DNA of 64,000 nucleotides from Hoeflea marina (GTDB lineage Bacteria; Pseudomonadota; Alphaproteobacteria; Rhizobiales; Rhizobiaceae), in the NCBI RefSeq assembly GCF_003182275.1, contig NZ_QGTR01000003.1, forward strand, positions 806,001 through 870,000. Reading direction: 5' to 3'. The notes beneath the pieces were generated by a model that saw only the letters and a program-made list of their open reading frames with translations, ran no database searches and was not told the origin of the DNA. Within the stretch, counting starts at the first letter, position 1; the number at the start of each line of letters is the position of its first letter. The position numbers and the translations under genes are program-made. This document shows positions 50,311 to 59,480 of this stretch, piece by piece.

Positions 50311-51417
50311 TCAGGCGTCGGCATAGGCCTTCATGATCGCGTCGCCCATTTCGCCGGTGCTCACCTCGGTGCAGCCCTCGGACATGATGTCGCCGGTGCG
50401 CAGACCCTTGTCGAGCGTCGTGGCGATGGCGGCTTCGAGACGGTCGGCTTCGGCGACCATGTTGAATGAGTAGCGCATGCACATGGCAAACGAGGCGATC
50501 ATGGCGATGGGATTGGCAATGCCCTTGCCGGCAATGTCGGGCGCCGAGCCGTGCACCGGCTCGTAGAGGGCCTTGCGCTTGCCGGTCTTGCCGTCGGGAG
50601 CGCCCAGCGAGGCCGAGGGCAGCATGCCGAGCGAGCCGGTGAGCATGGCGGCGACATCGGAGAGCATGTCCCCGAACAGATTGTCGGTGACGATGACGTC
50701 GAACTGCTTGGGCCAGCGTACCAGCTGCATGCCACCGGCGTCGGCCAGCATGTGGCTGAGCTTGACGTCGGGGAAGCGTGCCTTCTGCGTGGCGGTTACC
50801 ACCTCGTTCCAGAGCACGCCGGATTTCATGACATTGCGCTTTTCCATCGAGCAGACTTCGTTGCGGCGGGTGCGCGCCAGTTCGAAGGCGACGGCGGAGA
50901 TGCGTTCGATTTCGTAGGTGTCGTAGACCTGGGTGTCGACGGCGCGCTTCTGGCCGTTGCCGAGGTCGGTGATGGTCTTGGGCTCGCCGAAATAGACGCC
51001 GCCGGTCAGTTCGCGGACGATGAGAATGTCGAGACCCTCGACCACTTCCGGCTTCAGCGACGAAGAGGCGGCGAGCGCCGGATAGCAGATGGCCGGACGC
51101 AGATTGGCAAACAGTTCCATGTCCTTGCGCAGGCGGAGCAGGCCGGCCTCGGGCCGGACGTCATAGGGGACGGCATCCCATTTGGGTCCGCCGACGGCTC
51201 CGAACAGCACGGCGTCGCACGCCATCGCCTTTGCCATGTCCGCATCGGAAATCGCGGCTCCATGGGCGTCATAGGCGGCGCCGCCGACAAGGCCTTCGTC
51301 GGTTTGAAAACCGGCGCCGTGGTGCTCGTTCATGTAGGCGATCAGCTTGCGGACCTCAGCCATGGCTTCCGGTCCGATGCCGTCGCCTGGAAGCAGAAAC
51401 AGATTGCGCGATGCCAT
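50311..51417 (-). CDS. leuB: 3-isopropylmalate dehydrogenase
   Basis: Oxidative decarboxylation of 3-isopropylmalate in leucine synthesis. 368 residues. [10 protein letters not shown] at the N-terminus; [10 protein letters not shown] and the metal-site [25 protein letters not shown]. It begins at the ATG at 51417 and is followed by asd 214 bases away. leuD lies 227 bases upstream on the same strand, but the terminator at 51563-51596 indicates separate transcripts. Confidence 0.96.
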   Translation of the reverse strand: MASRNLFLLPGDGIGPEAMAEVRKLIAYMNEHHGAGFQTDEGLVGGAAYDAHGAAISDADMAKAMACDAVLFGAVGGPKWDAVPYDVRPEAGLLRLRKDMELFANLRPAICYPALAASSSLKPEVVEGLDILIVRELTGGVYFGEPKTITDLGNGQKRAVDTQVYDTYEIERISAVAFELARTRRNEVCSMEKRNVMKSGVLWNEVVTATQKARFPDVKLSHMLADAGGMQLVRWPKQFDVIVTDNLFGDMLSDVAAMLTGSLGMLPSASLGAPDGKTGKRKALYEPVHGSAPDIAGKGIANPIAMIASFAMCMRYSFNMVAEADRLEAAIATTLDKGLRTGDIMSEGCTEVSTGEMGDAIMKAYADA

Positions 51418-51562
51418 GGAAAATCCTCAACCCTTGAAAAATGTTGGATGTGCATAAACCGGCTGGGCGGGCATTTCAACCGTGGCGCGGCGACGGCCTT
51501 GAGATTGGCGCCGTAGCGGAGGCGCACGGGCCGGATGCGGGGATGGCTCGAAATGCCGGCAA

Positions 51563-51596
51563 ACAAAACCCGCATCGGCGGGCGCCGATGCGGGTT
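51563..51596 (-). terminator. Terminator of leuD
   Basis: Perfect 12-base arms AACCCGCATCGG / CCGATGCGGGTT with a 6-base loop, followed on the minus strand by TTTGTTT. Located 48 bases downstream of the leuD stop. Confidence 0.85.
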
Positions 51597-51644
51597 CCTG
51601 ATGCGGGTGCCGATTCGCGGCAGGCCGAGAGGCTCCGGACCGGC

Positions 51645-52250
51645 TCAGAGCCAGGCGCGGTTCTCTGCTGCCCGGGTCTCGTAGGTGCTGATGGCGTCGG
51701 CCTTTTCCAGCGTCAGGGCGATATCATCCAGGCCGTTGAGCAGGCAGTGCTTGCGGAACGGGTCGATGTCGAACCGGACCACGCCGCCGTCGGGGCCGCG
51801 GATTTCCTGGGCCTCGAGATCGACCGACACGGTGGCATTGGCGCCGCGCCGGGCGTCATCCATCAGCTTGTCGAGTTCGTCCTGGGTCACGACGATCGGC
51901 AGAATGCCGTTCTTGAAGCAGTTGTTGTAGAAGATGTCGGCAAAACTGGTCGAGATGACGCAGCGGATGCCGAAATCCAGGAGCGCCCAGGGCGCGTGCT
52001 CGCGCGAGGACCCGCAGCCGAAATTGTCGCCGGCCACCAGAATCTGGGCGTTGCGATAGGCCGGCTTGTTGAGCACGAAGTCCGGGTTCTCGGAGCCGTC
52101 ATCGAGATAGCGGGCTTCGGCAAACAGGCCCTTGCCGAGACCGGTGCGCTTGATGGTCTTGAGATAATCCTTGGGGATGATCATGTCGGTGTCGACATTG
52201 ACGACCGCGAGCGGAGCGGCGACGCCGGTGAGACGGTTGAACTTTTCCAT
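51645..52250 (-). CDS. leuD: 3-isopropylmalate dehydratase small subunit
   Basis: Small swivelling subunit of the aconitase-like LeuCD. 201 residues. [14 protein letters not shown] near the start and [17 protein letters not shown] are diagnostic. The partner leuC is not in the window. The gene has its own downstream terminator, and leuB comes next, so the leucine genes are near each other but not one operon. Confidence 0.95.
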   Translation of the reverse strand: MEKFNRLTGVAAPLAVVNVDTDMIIPKDYLKTIKRTGLGKGLFAEARYLDDGSENPDFVLNKPAYRNAQILVAGDNFGCGSSREHAPWALLDFGIRCVISTSFADIFYNNCFKNGILPIVVTQDELDKLMDDARRGANATVSVDLEAQEIRGPDGGVVRFDIDPFRKHCLLNGLDDIALTLEKADAISTYETRAAENRAWL

Positions 52251-52352
52251 GGGGCCTGTCCTGTCTGTTGTCAGGCAGCGTTTATCAAACCCGGCCGGAA
52301 AAAAGAAGTGCCTTGTTGCCGTGCGGACTCCAAGCCGACGCGGCGGACACGA

Positions 52353-52589
52353 TCACATGTCGATGATCGTGCCGCGGCCGTCGTTCCACACGCGGTAGGG
52401 CTGGGCGTGGCCGGCCTGCTCGGTGTCCCGCGGCGGCACGCGCCGCGCATAGACGGGCTTGGGGCGCATCAGGCGGACCATGCCGAAGGTCATCGCCCCG
52501 AGGAGGCCGATCACCAGAGCCAAGCCCAGACCCGCCAGCGTCACCGCCAGCAAACCCACGCCTGCAAGGATAGAAATAAGCCTGTTCAT
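52353..52589 (-). CDS. Small membrane protein of unknown function
   Basis: 78 residues from the ATG at 52589. Two adjoining hydrophobic stretches (about residues 4-37) form one long or two short membrane helices. The tail is basic/polar with YARRVPPRDTEQAG and ends DM. Not recognised. It lies alone upstream of leuD on the same strand. Confidence 0.55.
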   Translation of the reverse strand: MNRLISILAGVGLLAVTLAGLGLALVIGLLGAMTFGMVRLMRPKPVYARRVPPRDTEQAGHAQPYRVWNDGRGTIIDM

Positions 52590-52676
52590 CGTCCAAACTC
52601 CCGATTGCTCATGCTGATATGGGATCATCCGATCATGGCTTCAAGAAGGCGTCGGGAGACGGCCGATCACGGCTGA

Positions 52677-53849
52677 TCAAATAACATTGAGCTCCCGGAA
52701 CGGACGGGCCTCTGCAATGCGCTCGTAGCCGAAACGGCTGCAATCGATGCTGACATAGCGGCCGTTTATCAGATGCTCGGCAATGGCCCGTCCTGCGGCC
52801 GGCGCCTGCTGCAGCCCATGGCCGGAAAAGCCGTTGATGAAGATGAAGTTGGAGATTTCCGGATGCGGGCCGATGACCGCATTCTGGTCCAGCGTGTTGT
52901 AGTCGTAATGGCCGGCCCAGGCCCGCTCGAAGCGAATCGCCTCGAAGGCGGGAATACGGTGGGCGAGACCGGGCCAGATGATCTCATCGAAAAGGTCGTA
53001 ATCCGGCTCGAAGTCGCCGCCGCGCGCGGTGCCGTCATCGGCTTCGTTCGGGGAGCAGCCGGAAATGAAGAACCTGCCTTCCGGTCGGACATAGAGGCCG
53101 GTGGTGTCGACGGTCAGCGGCATCCGCGGAATTTCGCTGCGGGCGGAGAACACGAAGACAGTGCGCTTGCGCGGCTCCACCGGCAGCGCAAGTCCGGCCA
53201 GCGCGGCGAGTTGTCCGGCCTGCGGGCCGGCTGCATTGACTAGCACGCCGCAATCGAGCACGTCCCCGGATGCCAGGCCGACCGAACGGATCCGCGAATT
53301 TGATTTCGTGACCGACACGACCCGGTCGCGGATGAGACTCACCTGCCTGTCTGCGAGGCCGCGGCGGATGATCGCCAGCAGCCGGTGCGCGTCGAACCAG
53401 CCTTCGCCGCTGCGGCCATGGGCGCCGGCGGCCAGACCCTCGGGGTTCAGCCAGTCGAAGCGGGCTGTGAGATCCGCGCCTTCCAGCAGTTCGATGTCGG
53501 CTCCCATGGCGGTCTGGGTGCGGTGATTGGCCCTCAGCAGCTCCCGGCCCTGCTCGCTGGCGAGAATGAGATAGCCGTTCTCGATGAAACCGATGTCCGA
53601 GTCGGGACCGAAACGATCTGGCAGGGCGCGGATGAAGTCCAGCCCGAACTGGGACAGGCGGATGTTCTCGGGCTCGGAGAACTGCTGCCTGATCGATGCC
53701 GCCGACAGGGTGGTGGCCGCCTGATGGAAGGCGGGATCGGGCTCGACGAGGGCAATGGAGCCGCCAAAGCCGAGCTCGCGCAGGAAATGGGCGACGGATG
53801 CGCCCATGATGGCACCACCGGCGATGACAATGTCGAAGGAATGCTGCAT
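52677..53849 (-). CDS. FAD-dependent oxidoreductase (DAO family)
   Basis: 390 residues. The N-terminal Rossmann motif is GGAIMGAS (about residues 11-18), followed by a DAO-type fold with SAASIRQQFSEPENI, AAGPQAG and the C-terminal GFSGHGLQQAPA. Resembles sarcosine/glycine oxidase or FADC-like dehydrogenases; the substrate cannot be deduced. Divergent from the CitE-like lyase gene, 138 bases apart, and a shared pathway is possible. Confidence 0.85.
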   Translation of the reverse strand: MQHSFDIVIAGGAIMGASVAHFLRELGFGGSIALVEPDPAFHQAATTLSAASIRQQFSEPENIRLSQFGLDFIRALPDRFGPDSDIGFIENGYLILASEQGRELLRANHRTQTAMGADIELLEGADLTARFDWLNPEGLAAGAHGRSGEGWFDAHRLLAIIRRGLADRQVSLIRDRVVSVTKSNSRIRSVGLASGDVLDCGVLVNAAGPQAGQLAALAGLALPVEPRKRTVFVFSARSEIPRMPLTVDTTGLYVRPEGRFFISGCSPNEADDGTARGGDFEPDYDLFDEIIWPGLAHRIPAFEAIRFERAWAGHYDYNTLDQNAVIGPHPEISNFIFINGFSGHGLQQAPAAGRAIAEHLINGRYVSIDCSRFGYERIAEARPFRELNVI

Positions 53850-53987
53850 GAAACACCATTGATGACGGACGGCGGAGAGTTGCGCAGGCTTGAGCATGAC
53901 GCAAGCGGCAGGGCAAGGAAATTCCGCCGCCGCAGGACTGCTGGCGGGGCTCTTGCAAGCACGGACGCCAGCAGGCAAAACGGAGCC

Positions 53988-54911
53988 ATGACCGCAATCG
54001 ATTCCTCCCGTCCCGTCCGGCCCCGGCGTTCGGTGCTCTACGTGCCCGCCAGCAACGCCAAGGCCCTCGCCAAGGTGCGCAGCCTTGCCTGCGACGCCGT
54101 CATCCTCGACCTGGAGGACGCGGTGATGCCCGCGGACAAGGGGCCGGCGCGCGAGGCGTTGCGCCGGTTCTTCGCCGAGGGCGATTTCGGCGGCAAGGAG
54201 ATGATCATCCGCGTCAACGGCCTGCAGACCGCCTGGTTCGGCGAGGATTTCCTGGCCGCCCGCGCCTGCCGTCCGCATGCCATCCTGATTCCGAAGGTCG
54301 ACGAACCGGACGACATCGCCTCGGTGGCCGACGCGCTGCAGCAGACCGATGCCCCCTCCGACCTGCGGCTCTGGGCGATGATCGAGACCCCGCGCGGGGT
54401 GATGAATGCCGGGCAGATCGCCCGGCATGCCCGCACGCAGGGTTCGCTGCTCGATTGTTTCGTTACCGGTACCAATGACCTTATAAAGGAAACCGGCGCG
54501 CTGCAGATGCCGGGGCGGCCGTATCTTTCGACATGGCTGATGCAGATCCTGCTCGCCGGCAAGGCCTACGGGCTCGACGTCATCGACGGCGTCTACAATG
54601 ATTTTCGCGACAGCGACGGCTTTCTGGCCGAATGCCGGGACGGGCGGGCGATGGGATTCGAGGGCAAGACCCTGATCCATCCCGGACAGATCGCGGAGGC
54701 CAACCGCATCTTCGGCATCGACCCGGCACGCCTTGCCGAGGCCGAGGCGATCGTCGCCGCCTTCGCGCTTCCCGAAAATGCCGGCCTCGGCGTCATCGGC
54801 ATTGATGGTCGCATGGTCGAGCGGCTGCACGCCGACATGGCGCAGGACCTGATCGAAAAAGCGCGGCGGATCGCCGTTCTCGACGGCTCACCCACGGAGA
54901 CACAGGCATGA
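53988..54911 (+). CDS. HpcH/HpaI aldolase / CitE-like CoA-ester lyase
   Basis: 307 residues from the ATG at 53988 with GGAG just upstream. RSVLYVPASNAKAL and LDLEDAVMP supply the metal-site residues; MIETPRGVMN and GKTLIHPGQI are CitE/malyl-CoA lyase signatures. Probably cleaves or forms a beta-hydroxyacyl-CoA such as malyl-CoA or citramalyl-CoA. ATGA overlap with a DUF1737 gene. The exact substrate is unknown. Confidence 0.86.
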   Translation: MTAIDSSRPVRPRRSVLYVPASNAKALAKVRSLACDAVILDLEDAVMPADKGPAREALRRFFAEGDFGGKEMIIRVNGLQTAWFGEDFLAARACRPHAILIPKVDEPDDIASVADALQQTDAPSDLRLWAMIETPRGVMNAGQIARHARTQGSLLDCFVTGTNDLIKETGALQMPGRPYLSTWLMQILLAGKAYGLDVIDGVYNDFRDSDGFLAECRDGRAMGFEGKTLIHPGQIAEANRIFGIDPARLAEAEAIVAAFALPENAGLGVIGIDGRMVERLHADMAQDLIEKARRIAVLDGSPTETQA

Positions 54912-55114
54912 AAGTCTATCGTTTTATCACCGGCCCGGATGATTCGGCCTTCTGCCACCGGGTCACGCTGGCGCTCAACCGGGGCTGGGCGCTGCATGGC
55001 AGCCCCGCCTACGGCTTCAATGCCGGCACGGGGGTGATGCAGTGCGGCCAGGCCGTCTGCAAGGAGGTCGAGGGCAAGGAGTACGACCCGGACATGAAAC
55101 TTGGGGAGCAGTGA
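54908..55114 (+). CDS. DUF1737 protein
   Basis: 68 residues. DUF1737 pattern with YRFITGPDDSAFCHRV, GWALHGSPAYGFN and the QCGQAV cysteine segment. Reads as a small single-domain alpha/beta protein with no known role. Start overlaps the CitE-like stop (ATGA), so the two are cotranslated; the amidohydrolase gene follows at once. Confidence 0.8.
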   Translation: MKVYRFITGPDDSAFCHRVTLALNRGWALHGSPAYGFNAGTGVMQCGQAVCKEVEGKEYDPDMKLGEQ

Positions 55115-55115
55115 C

Positions 55116-56261
55116 GTGGAGCCGGTCATGGATACCGAGGGGCTGACGCGACTGCGGCATGCGCTGCACCGGATGCCGGAGATTTCAGGGGCGGAAGCGG
55201 AAACGGCCGGCCGCATTGCGGTCGTGCTGGCGGGCTTCGGGCCTGACCGGATCATCGCCGGGCTCGGCGGTCACGGCGTGGCGGCTGTGTTTGACAGCGG
55301 CGTAGAGGGGCCCACGGTGCTGTTTCGGTCGGAACTCGATGGGCTGCCGATCGCCGAACTGCCCGGCGTCGCCTGGCGGTCGGAGATCGAGGGACGGGCG
55401 CATCTGTGCGGCCATGACGGGCATATGGCCATTCTCTGCGGCCTGGGCGCGCGCATGGCGGCGCGGCGGCCGGCCCGCGGCCGTGTGGTGCTGATGTTCC
55501 AGCCGGCCGAGGAGACCGGCGCCGGCGCCGCCGCGGTGATCGCCGATCCGGGGTTTGCGGCGATCGTGCCGGACTACGCCTTCGCCCTGCACAATCTTCC
55601 CGGCCTGCCGCTGGGCCATGTCGGCGTGCGCGCCGGCGCCTTCAACTTTGCCTCAGAAGGCCTGGCGATCCGGCTCACGGGCAAGACCGCCCATGCCTCG
55701 CAGCCGGAGGCCGGCATCAGCCCGGCCGCGGTGATGTGCCAGCTGGTCACGGCATTGCCGCTGTTGCCGGCCAGGCTCGGGATCGCGCCCGAAGACGCGC
55801 TGGTGACGCTGGTGCATGCGCGGCTGGGAGAGGCGGCCTTCGGCATCGCGCCGGGGGAGGCGGATGTCTGGGCGACGATCCGCAGCATCAGCGACCCGAT
55901 CCAGGCGCGGCTGCTTTCGGAAGCCGAGGCGCTGGCCCGCTCGCTGGCGGAGGCGGCGGGACTGGCCGTCGAATGCCGGCTCAGCGACGGCTTCGCCGCC
56001 TGCCACAACGATGCCGAGGCCAGCGCGCTGGTGGAGGCGGCGGTCGAGGCCGAGGGCCTGCCGCGCGCCGAGGTCGGCCTGCCGTTTCGCTGGTCGGAGG
56101 ATTTCGGACGCTTCGGGTCCGCGTCGAAGGCGGCGCTGTTCGTTCTGGGCGCCGGCGAGGGGTATCCGCGGCTGCACAATCCGGACTACGATTTTCCCGA
56201 CGCGCTCATTCCGCTCGGGGTGCGGATGTTCGAGCGGGTGGCGCGCGCGCTCTGCGGCTGA
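55116..56261 (+). CDS. M20-family amidohydrolase
   Basis: 381 residues from the GTG at 55116 with GGGGAG seven bases upstream; an ATG at 55128 is the alternative. LCGHDGHMA and QPAEETGAGAA supply the di-metal site, GKTAHAS is a lid motif. Resembles hippurate/indole-acetyl-amino-acid hydrolases and other carboxypeptidase-type amidohydrolases (AmhX/HipO). Likely cytoplasmic; no signal peptide. It follows the DUF1737 gene. Confidence 0.86.
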   Translation: MEPVMDTEGLTRLRHALHRMPEISGAEAETAGRIAVVLAGFGPDRIIAGLGGHGVAAVFDSGVEGPTVLFRSELDGLPIAELPGVAWRSEIEGRAHLCGHDGHMAILCGLGARMAARRPARGRVVLMFQPAEETGAGAAAVIADPGFAAIVPDYAFALHNLPGLPLGHVGVRAGAFNFASEGLAIRLTGKTAHASQPEAGISPAAVMCQLVTALPLLPARLGIAPEDALVTLVHARLGEAAFGIAPGEADVWATIRSISDPIQARLLSEAEALARSLAEAAGLAVECRLSDGFAACHNDAEASALVEAAVEAEGLPRAEVGLPFRWSEDFGRFGSASKAALFVLGAGEGYPRLHNPDYDFPDALIPLGVRMFERVARALCG

Positions 56262-56262
56262 T

Positions 56263-56700
56263 CTATTGCGCCGCGGCTTCGTCGGCGGCGGCCTCGATGC
56301 TTTCCATGTCGTCATCGGAAAGGCCGAAATGATGGCCGATTTCATGGATCAGCACATGGGTGATGATGTCGCCCAGCGTCTCGTCGTTCTCGGCCCAGTA
56401 GTCGATGATCGGCCGCCGGTAGAGCATGATGCGGTTGGGAATCTGGCCGGTCTCGATGGTGAACCGTTCCGAAATGCCGATGCCCTCGAACAGGCCGAGA
56501 AGGTCGAAGGGGGTTTCCAGCCCCATGTCCTCGAAGATCTCGTCGCTGGGGAAATCCTCGATCTCGATGATGAGGTCGCCGGTGAGGCTGCGGAACTGGT
56601 CGGGCAGGCGGGCATAGGCAGCTATGGCCAGCGATTCGAACTCTCCGAGTCCCGGTGCATGCCGGTCTTCCCAATCCCCTGTCTGGTCGATGCGCGCCAT
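56263..56700 (-). CDS. Minimal zinc metallopeptidase (PF06262 family)
   Basis: 145 residues with a single minimal metallopeptidase-like domain. HEIGHHFGLSDDDM carries His119, Glu120, His123 and a downstream acidic ligand. IPNRIMLYRRPI precedes it, a common pattern in these rhizobial proteins. Family function is unknown; ligands suggest a working zinc site. Convergent with the amidohydrolase (one-base gap). Confidence 0.82.
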   Translation of the reverse strand: MARIDQTGDWEDRHAPGLGEFESLAIAAYARLPDQFRSLTGDLIIEIEDFPSDEIFEDMGLETPFDLLGLFEGIGISERFTIETGQIPNRIMLYRRPIIDYWAENDETLGDIITHVLIHEIGHHFGLSDDDMESIEAAADEAAAQ

Positions 56701-56903
56701 TGGCTGGTATGGTCCTGTTGCTGTCCTGCCGGCATATAGGCTAAAATGGCCGGGTTTGCGAGGCCTGCGGCTCTCGGAGTTGCAATGATGGTTGATGCCG
56801 GTCGCCCTGACGGAGGCCGTCGCGTCGCCTGGTCGCGGCGGTTTGTCCCGGCGCGCGAGATGGCGGGCGCTGCGCGCCAGGCCCTCGGCTTCTTGTGAAT
56901 ATT

Positions 56904-56919
56904 ATCCTGATGTCAGGAT
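56904..56919. repeat. Palindrome with possible operator character
   Basis: ATCCTGA and TCAGGAT, 7-base arms with a TG spacer, preceded by TGAATATT. It lies 204 bases from the metallopeptidase start and 187 from imuA, so its target is unclear. Confidence 0.4.
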
Positions 56920-57073
56920 CTCGCGAAGCCGGTTTCCCCACAATCCGCTGCAGTGTCCGTGCAATCCATTGAATACAAATCAACAAATCCGACCCCTCGC
57001 AGGCGGGCCGGAAGTGAGAATAAATTCATATGTGATGGCGCTTGACTCTTCGGCGGTGCTCTGGAATCCATAG

Positions 57074-57088
57074 GAACATAAAGAGAAC
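57074..57088 (+). promoter_or_regulatory. LexA (SOS) box of the imuA promoter
   Basis: GAAC-ATAAAGA-GAAC is the direct-repeat alphaproteobacterial LexA box GAAC-N7-GAAC, 18 bases before the imuA start codon. Damage-induced expression of imuA-imuB-dnaE2 is the expected result. Confidence 0.88.
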
Positions 57089-57106
57089 ATACGGGAGTTT
57101 GACGCC

Positions 57107-58024
57107 TTGGCACACCACGCTGCGGCGCGAGGGAGCCTTGCTGTCTTGCGCGACACCATCAACCGGCTTGAAAGCACGCTGCCCAAGACCCGGCAACAGG
57201 CTATGGCGGCCGATTTCGCCGGCGAGACGCAGGACGCCGTGATGCTGGGGCTGCCGCCGCTGGACGGGGCGCTGGGCGGAGGCTTCCCGATGGCGGGCAT
57301 GACCGAGATCCGGGCGGCGGAAAGCCGCGACTGGGGGGCAGCCTGCGGTTTTGCCTGGGTGCTCGCCGCCATGCTGCTCAAACACCAGCCCAGGCTGGGC
57401 GGAGCGCTGGTGTGGATCGCCGCCGCCGACGCGCGCGCCGAGGGCGGCGAGCCCTGGATGCCGGGACTGTCGGGCCTGGCGCCGGGCCCGCGGCAGATCC
57501 TGATCGTGCATCCGCGCCGGACGGCGGATGCGCTGTGGGCGGCGGAAGCGGCCGCCGGGACGGCAGGCATCGGCATGACGATTCTCGAACTGCGCGGCAA
57601 TCCCGGCTGTTTCGGCCTGACCGAAAGCCGGCGGCTGCAGTTCCGCGCCCGCCAGGCCGGCCGCCCGCTGCTGCTGCTCAGGCAGACCGGCGAGGCCGAG
57701 GCGGGGGCTGCGCCGGCGCGGTTTCACATCGGGGCCGCACCCGCCGGCCTGCGCCGCCTGCCCGACGGCGGCAGGCTTGCCGGCAGCATCGGCCGCCCCG
57801 CCTTTGCCGTGACGCTGGAAAAAAGTCGTCTCCCTGCCCCGTTGTCGCTGATCCTGGAGTGGAACCGCCATGAATGCCGTCTTGACATCCGACCCTGCGC
57901 TGCAGGCCATGCCGCCGGTTCCGGGCAGCCGGCGGATTCTCGCCCTCGCCTTTCCGCATCTGCCGACGGACCGCATCGCGCGGATGCGATGGGGCGTGTC
58001 CTGGCGCTCCCGCGGGCGTCCTGA
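57107..58024 (+). CDS. imuA: SOS mutasome protein ImuA
   Basis: RecA/SulA-like accessory of the error-prone translesion system. 305 residues from a TTG at 57107 with GGGAG about 10 bases before. DAVMLGLPPLDGALGGG starts a RecA-like fold (about residues 43-59), and TILELRGNPGCFGLTESRRL is typical of the family. The last ~50 codons overlap the imuB start by 155 bases in another frame and look like read-through. Downstream imuB and dnaE2 are coupled. Confidence 0.85.
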   Translation: MAHHAAARGSLAVLRDTINRLESTLPKTRQQAMAADFAGETQDAVMLGLPPLDGALGGGFPMAGMTEIRAAESRDWGAACGFAWVLAAMLLKHQPRLGGALVWIAAADARAEGGEPWMPGLSGLAPGPRQILIVHPRRTADALWAAEAAAGTAGIGMTILELRGNPGCFGLTESRRLQFRARQAGRPLLLLRQTGEAEAGAAPARFHIGAAPAGLRRLPDGGRLAGSIGRPAFAVTLEKSRLPAPLSLILEWNRHECRLDIRPCAAGHAAGSGQPADSRPRLSASADGPHRADAMGRVLALPRAS

Positions 58025-59480
58025 GGCGCCGCCCATTGCCTGCAGCGAGCGGGTCGGCTCCGCCCTCCGGCTGCTGGCCGTAGACGAGCATGCCCGCAGC
58101 CAGGGGGTGCGGCCCGGCCACGGCGTGGCCGAGGCGCGGGCGATCTGTCCGTTGCTGGACGTGGTTCCGTCCGACCTCGCGGCCGACCAGCGGTTCCTCG
58201 ACGCCGTCGCCGACTGGGCCGACCGCTACACGCCGCTGGTGGGCATGGATCGTCCCGACGGACTGTTTCTCGACATTTCCGGCTGCGCCCATCTCTTCGG
58301 CGGCGAAAGGGCGCTGCTCGATGACTGTCTCACCCGGCTGTTCCATCTGGGGGTCGATGCCAGGGCGGCGATTGCCGGCACGCCGGGCCTGGCCTGGGCG
58401 CTGGCCCGGCATGACAGCGGCCATGTGGTCTCCGACATGGGCGCCGATGACTGCGGCGACATCATTCCGTCGCTGCCGGTGGCGGCCCTGCGGCTGCCGC
58501 CCGCCGACGTGGCTGCCCTGACCCGCGTCGGCCTGAGCCGCATCGGCGACCTGATCGGCGCTCCGCGCAAGCCGCTGGCCCGGCGCTTCGGGCCGCTGCT
58601 GCTGGTGCGGCTCGACCAGATGACGGGAATCGAGGAGGAGCCGGTGTCGCCACGACGCCCGGTGGCGGCCCTGACGGCGGAGCGGCGGTTGACCGAACCG
58701 GTGGTGAGCCGCGAGGCGATCGAGGCGCTGACCGGACAACTGGCCGACAGTCTCCGTCCCTCGCTCGAACGGCGTGGCGCCGGCGCCCGCGAGCTGGAAC
58801 TGCAGCTGTTTCGCGTCGATGGCGCGGTTGTCCGCATCCGGGTCGGCGCCGCCCGGCCGCTGCGCGATCCGGCGCGGCTGCGCGGTCTGTTCGCCGAGCG
58901 GCTGGCGGCCGTGCACGACGAGATCGAAGCCGGATTCGGATTTGAAACCGTGCGGCTGTGCGTGCTGGTGTTCGAACCTCTCGATGCCGCCCAGGCGGAT
59001 TTTTCCGGCAGCGCGGAGGCCGACGAGACGCTGGCGGCGCTGGCCGACCGGTTGACGGCGCGGCTGGGCGCCGACCGGGTGCTGATGCCGCAGCACCATG
59101 CCAGCCATGTGCCCGAGCGCGCCAGTTCGCTGGCGCCCTTCGTGGAGGGTGGGACTTCCGGCCCCGGCCCGGCCATAACCCATGCGGCGGCGCGGCCGGT
59201 GCGGCTGTTCCGGCACCCCGAACCCGTCACCGCCGTGGCCGAGGTGCCGGAAGGGCCGCCGGTCACCTTCCGCTGGCGTCGCAGCCATCACCGGGTGACG
59301 CGGGCCGAGGGGCCGGAACGGATTGCCGCCGAATGGTGGATCGACGGGGAAGATGCGCCGGCCAGGGACTATTACCGCGTCGAGGATGATTCGGGGCGTC
59401 GGTTCTGGCTGTTTCGCGAGGGCCTCTACGAGCGCGATGTGGCGACGCCGCGCTGGTTCATGCACGGGCTGTTCGGATGA
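57870..59480 (+). CDS. imuB: Y-family polymerase-like mutasome protein ImuB
   Basis: 536 residues. Catalytically dead Y-family polymerase homologue that recruits DnaE2 to the clamp. The N-terminal fold has [18 protein letters not shown] and [19 protein letters not shown]. Acidic catalytic residues of active Y polymerases are missing at the usual places. Contains a helix-hairpin-helix region around [12 protein letters not shown]. Its stop overlaps dnaE2 (ATGA). The start at 57870 lies within imuA. Confidence 0.9.
   Translation: MNAVLTSDPALQAMPPVPGSRRILALAFPHLPTDRIARMRWGVSWRSRGRPEAPPIACSERVGSALRLLAVDEHARSQGVRPGHGVAEARAICPLLDVVPSDLAADQRFLDAVADWADRYTPLVGMDRPDGLFLDISGCAHLFGGERALLDDCLTRLFHLGVDARAAIAGTPGLAWALARHDSGHVVSDMGADDCGDIIPSLPVAALRLPPADVAALTRVGLSRIGDLIGAPRKPLARRFGPLLLVRLDQMTGIEEEPVSPRRPVAALTAERRLTEPVVSREAIEALTGQLADSLRPSLERRGAGARELELQLFRVDGAVVRIRVGAARPLRDPARLRGLFAERLAAVHDEIEAGFGFETVRLCVLVFEPLDAAQADFSGSAEADETLAALADRLTARLGADRVLMPQHHASHVPERASSLAPFVEGGTSGPGPAITHAAARPVRLFRHPEPVTAVAEVPEGPPVTFRWRRSHHRVTRAEGPERIAAEWWIDGEDAPARDYYRVEDDSGRRFWLFREGLYERDVATPRWFMHGLFG

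Larger units (their letters stand above)
56701..57106. other. Intergenic region upstream of imuA
   Basis: 406 bases with no convincing gene: overlapping frames on both strands are short and not protein-like. It holds a perfect inverted repeat at 56904-56919, AT-richer than surroundings, and the imuA control region with a LexA box at 57074-57088. A TTGACT at 57042-57047 could be a -35. Confidence 0.6.

Noticed and set aside
56792-57073. 93-codon frame before imuA
   Set aside because: Crosses the palindrome and the promoter area, lacks a ribosome site and looks like out-of-frame GC-rich reading.
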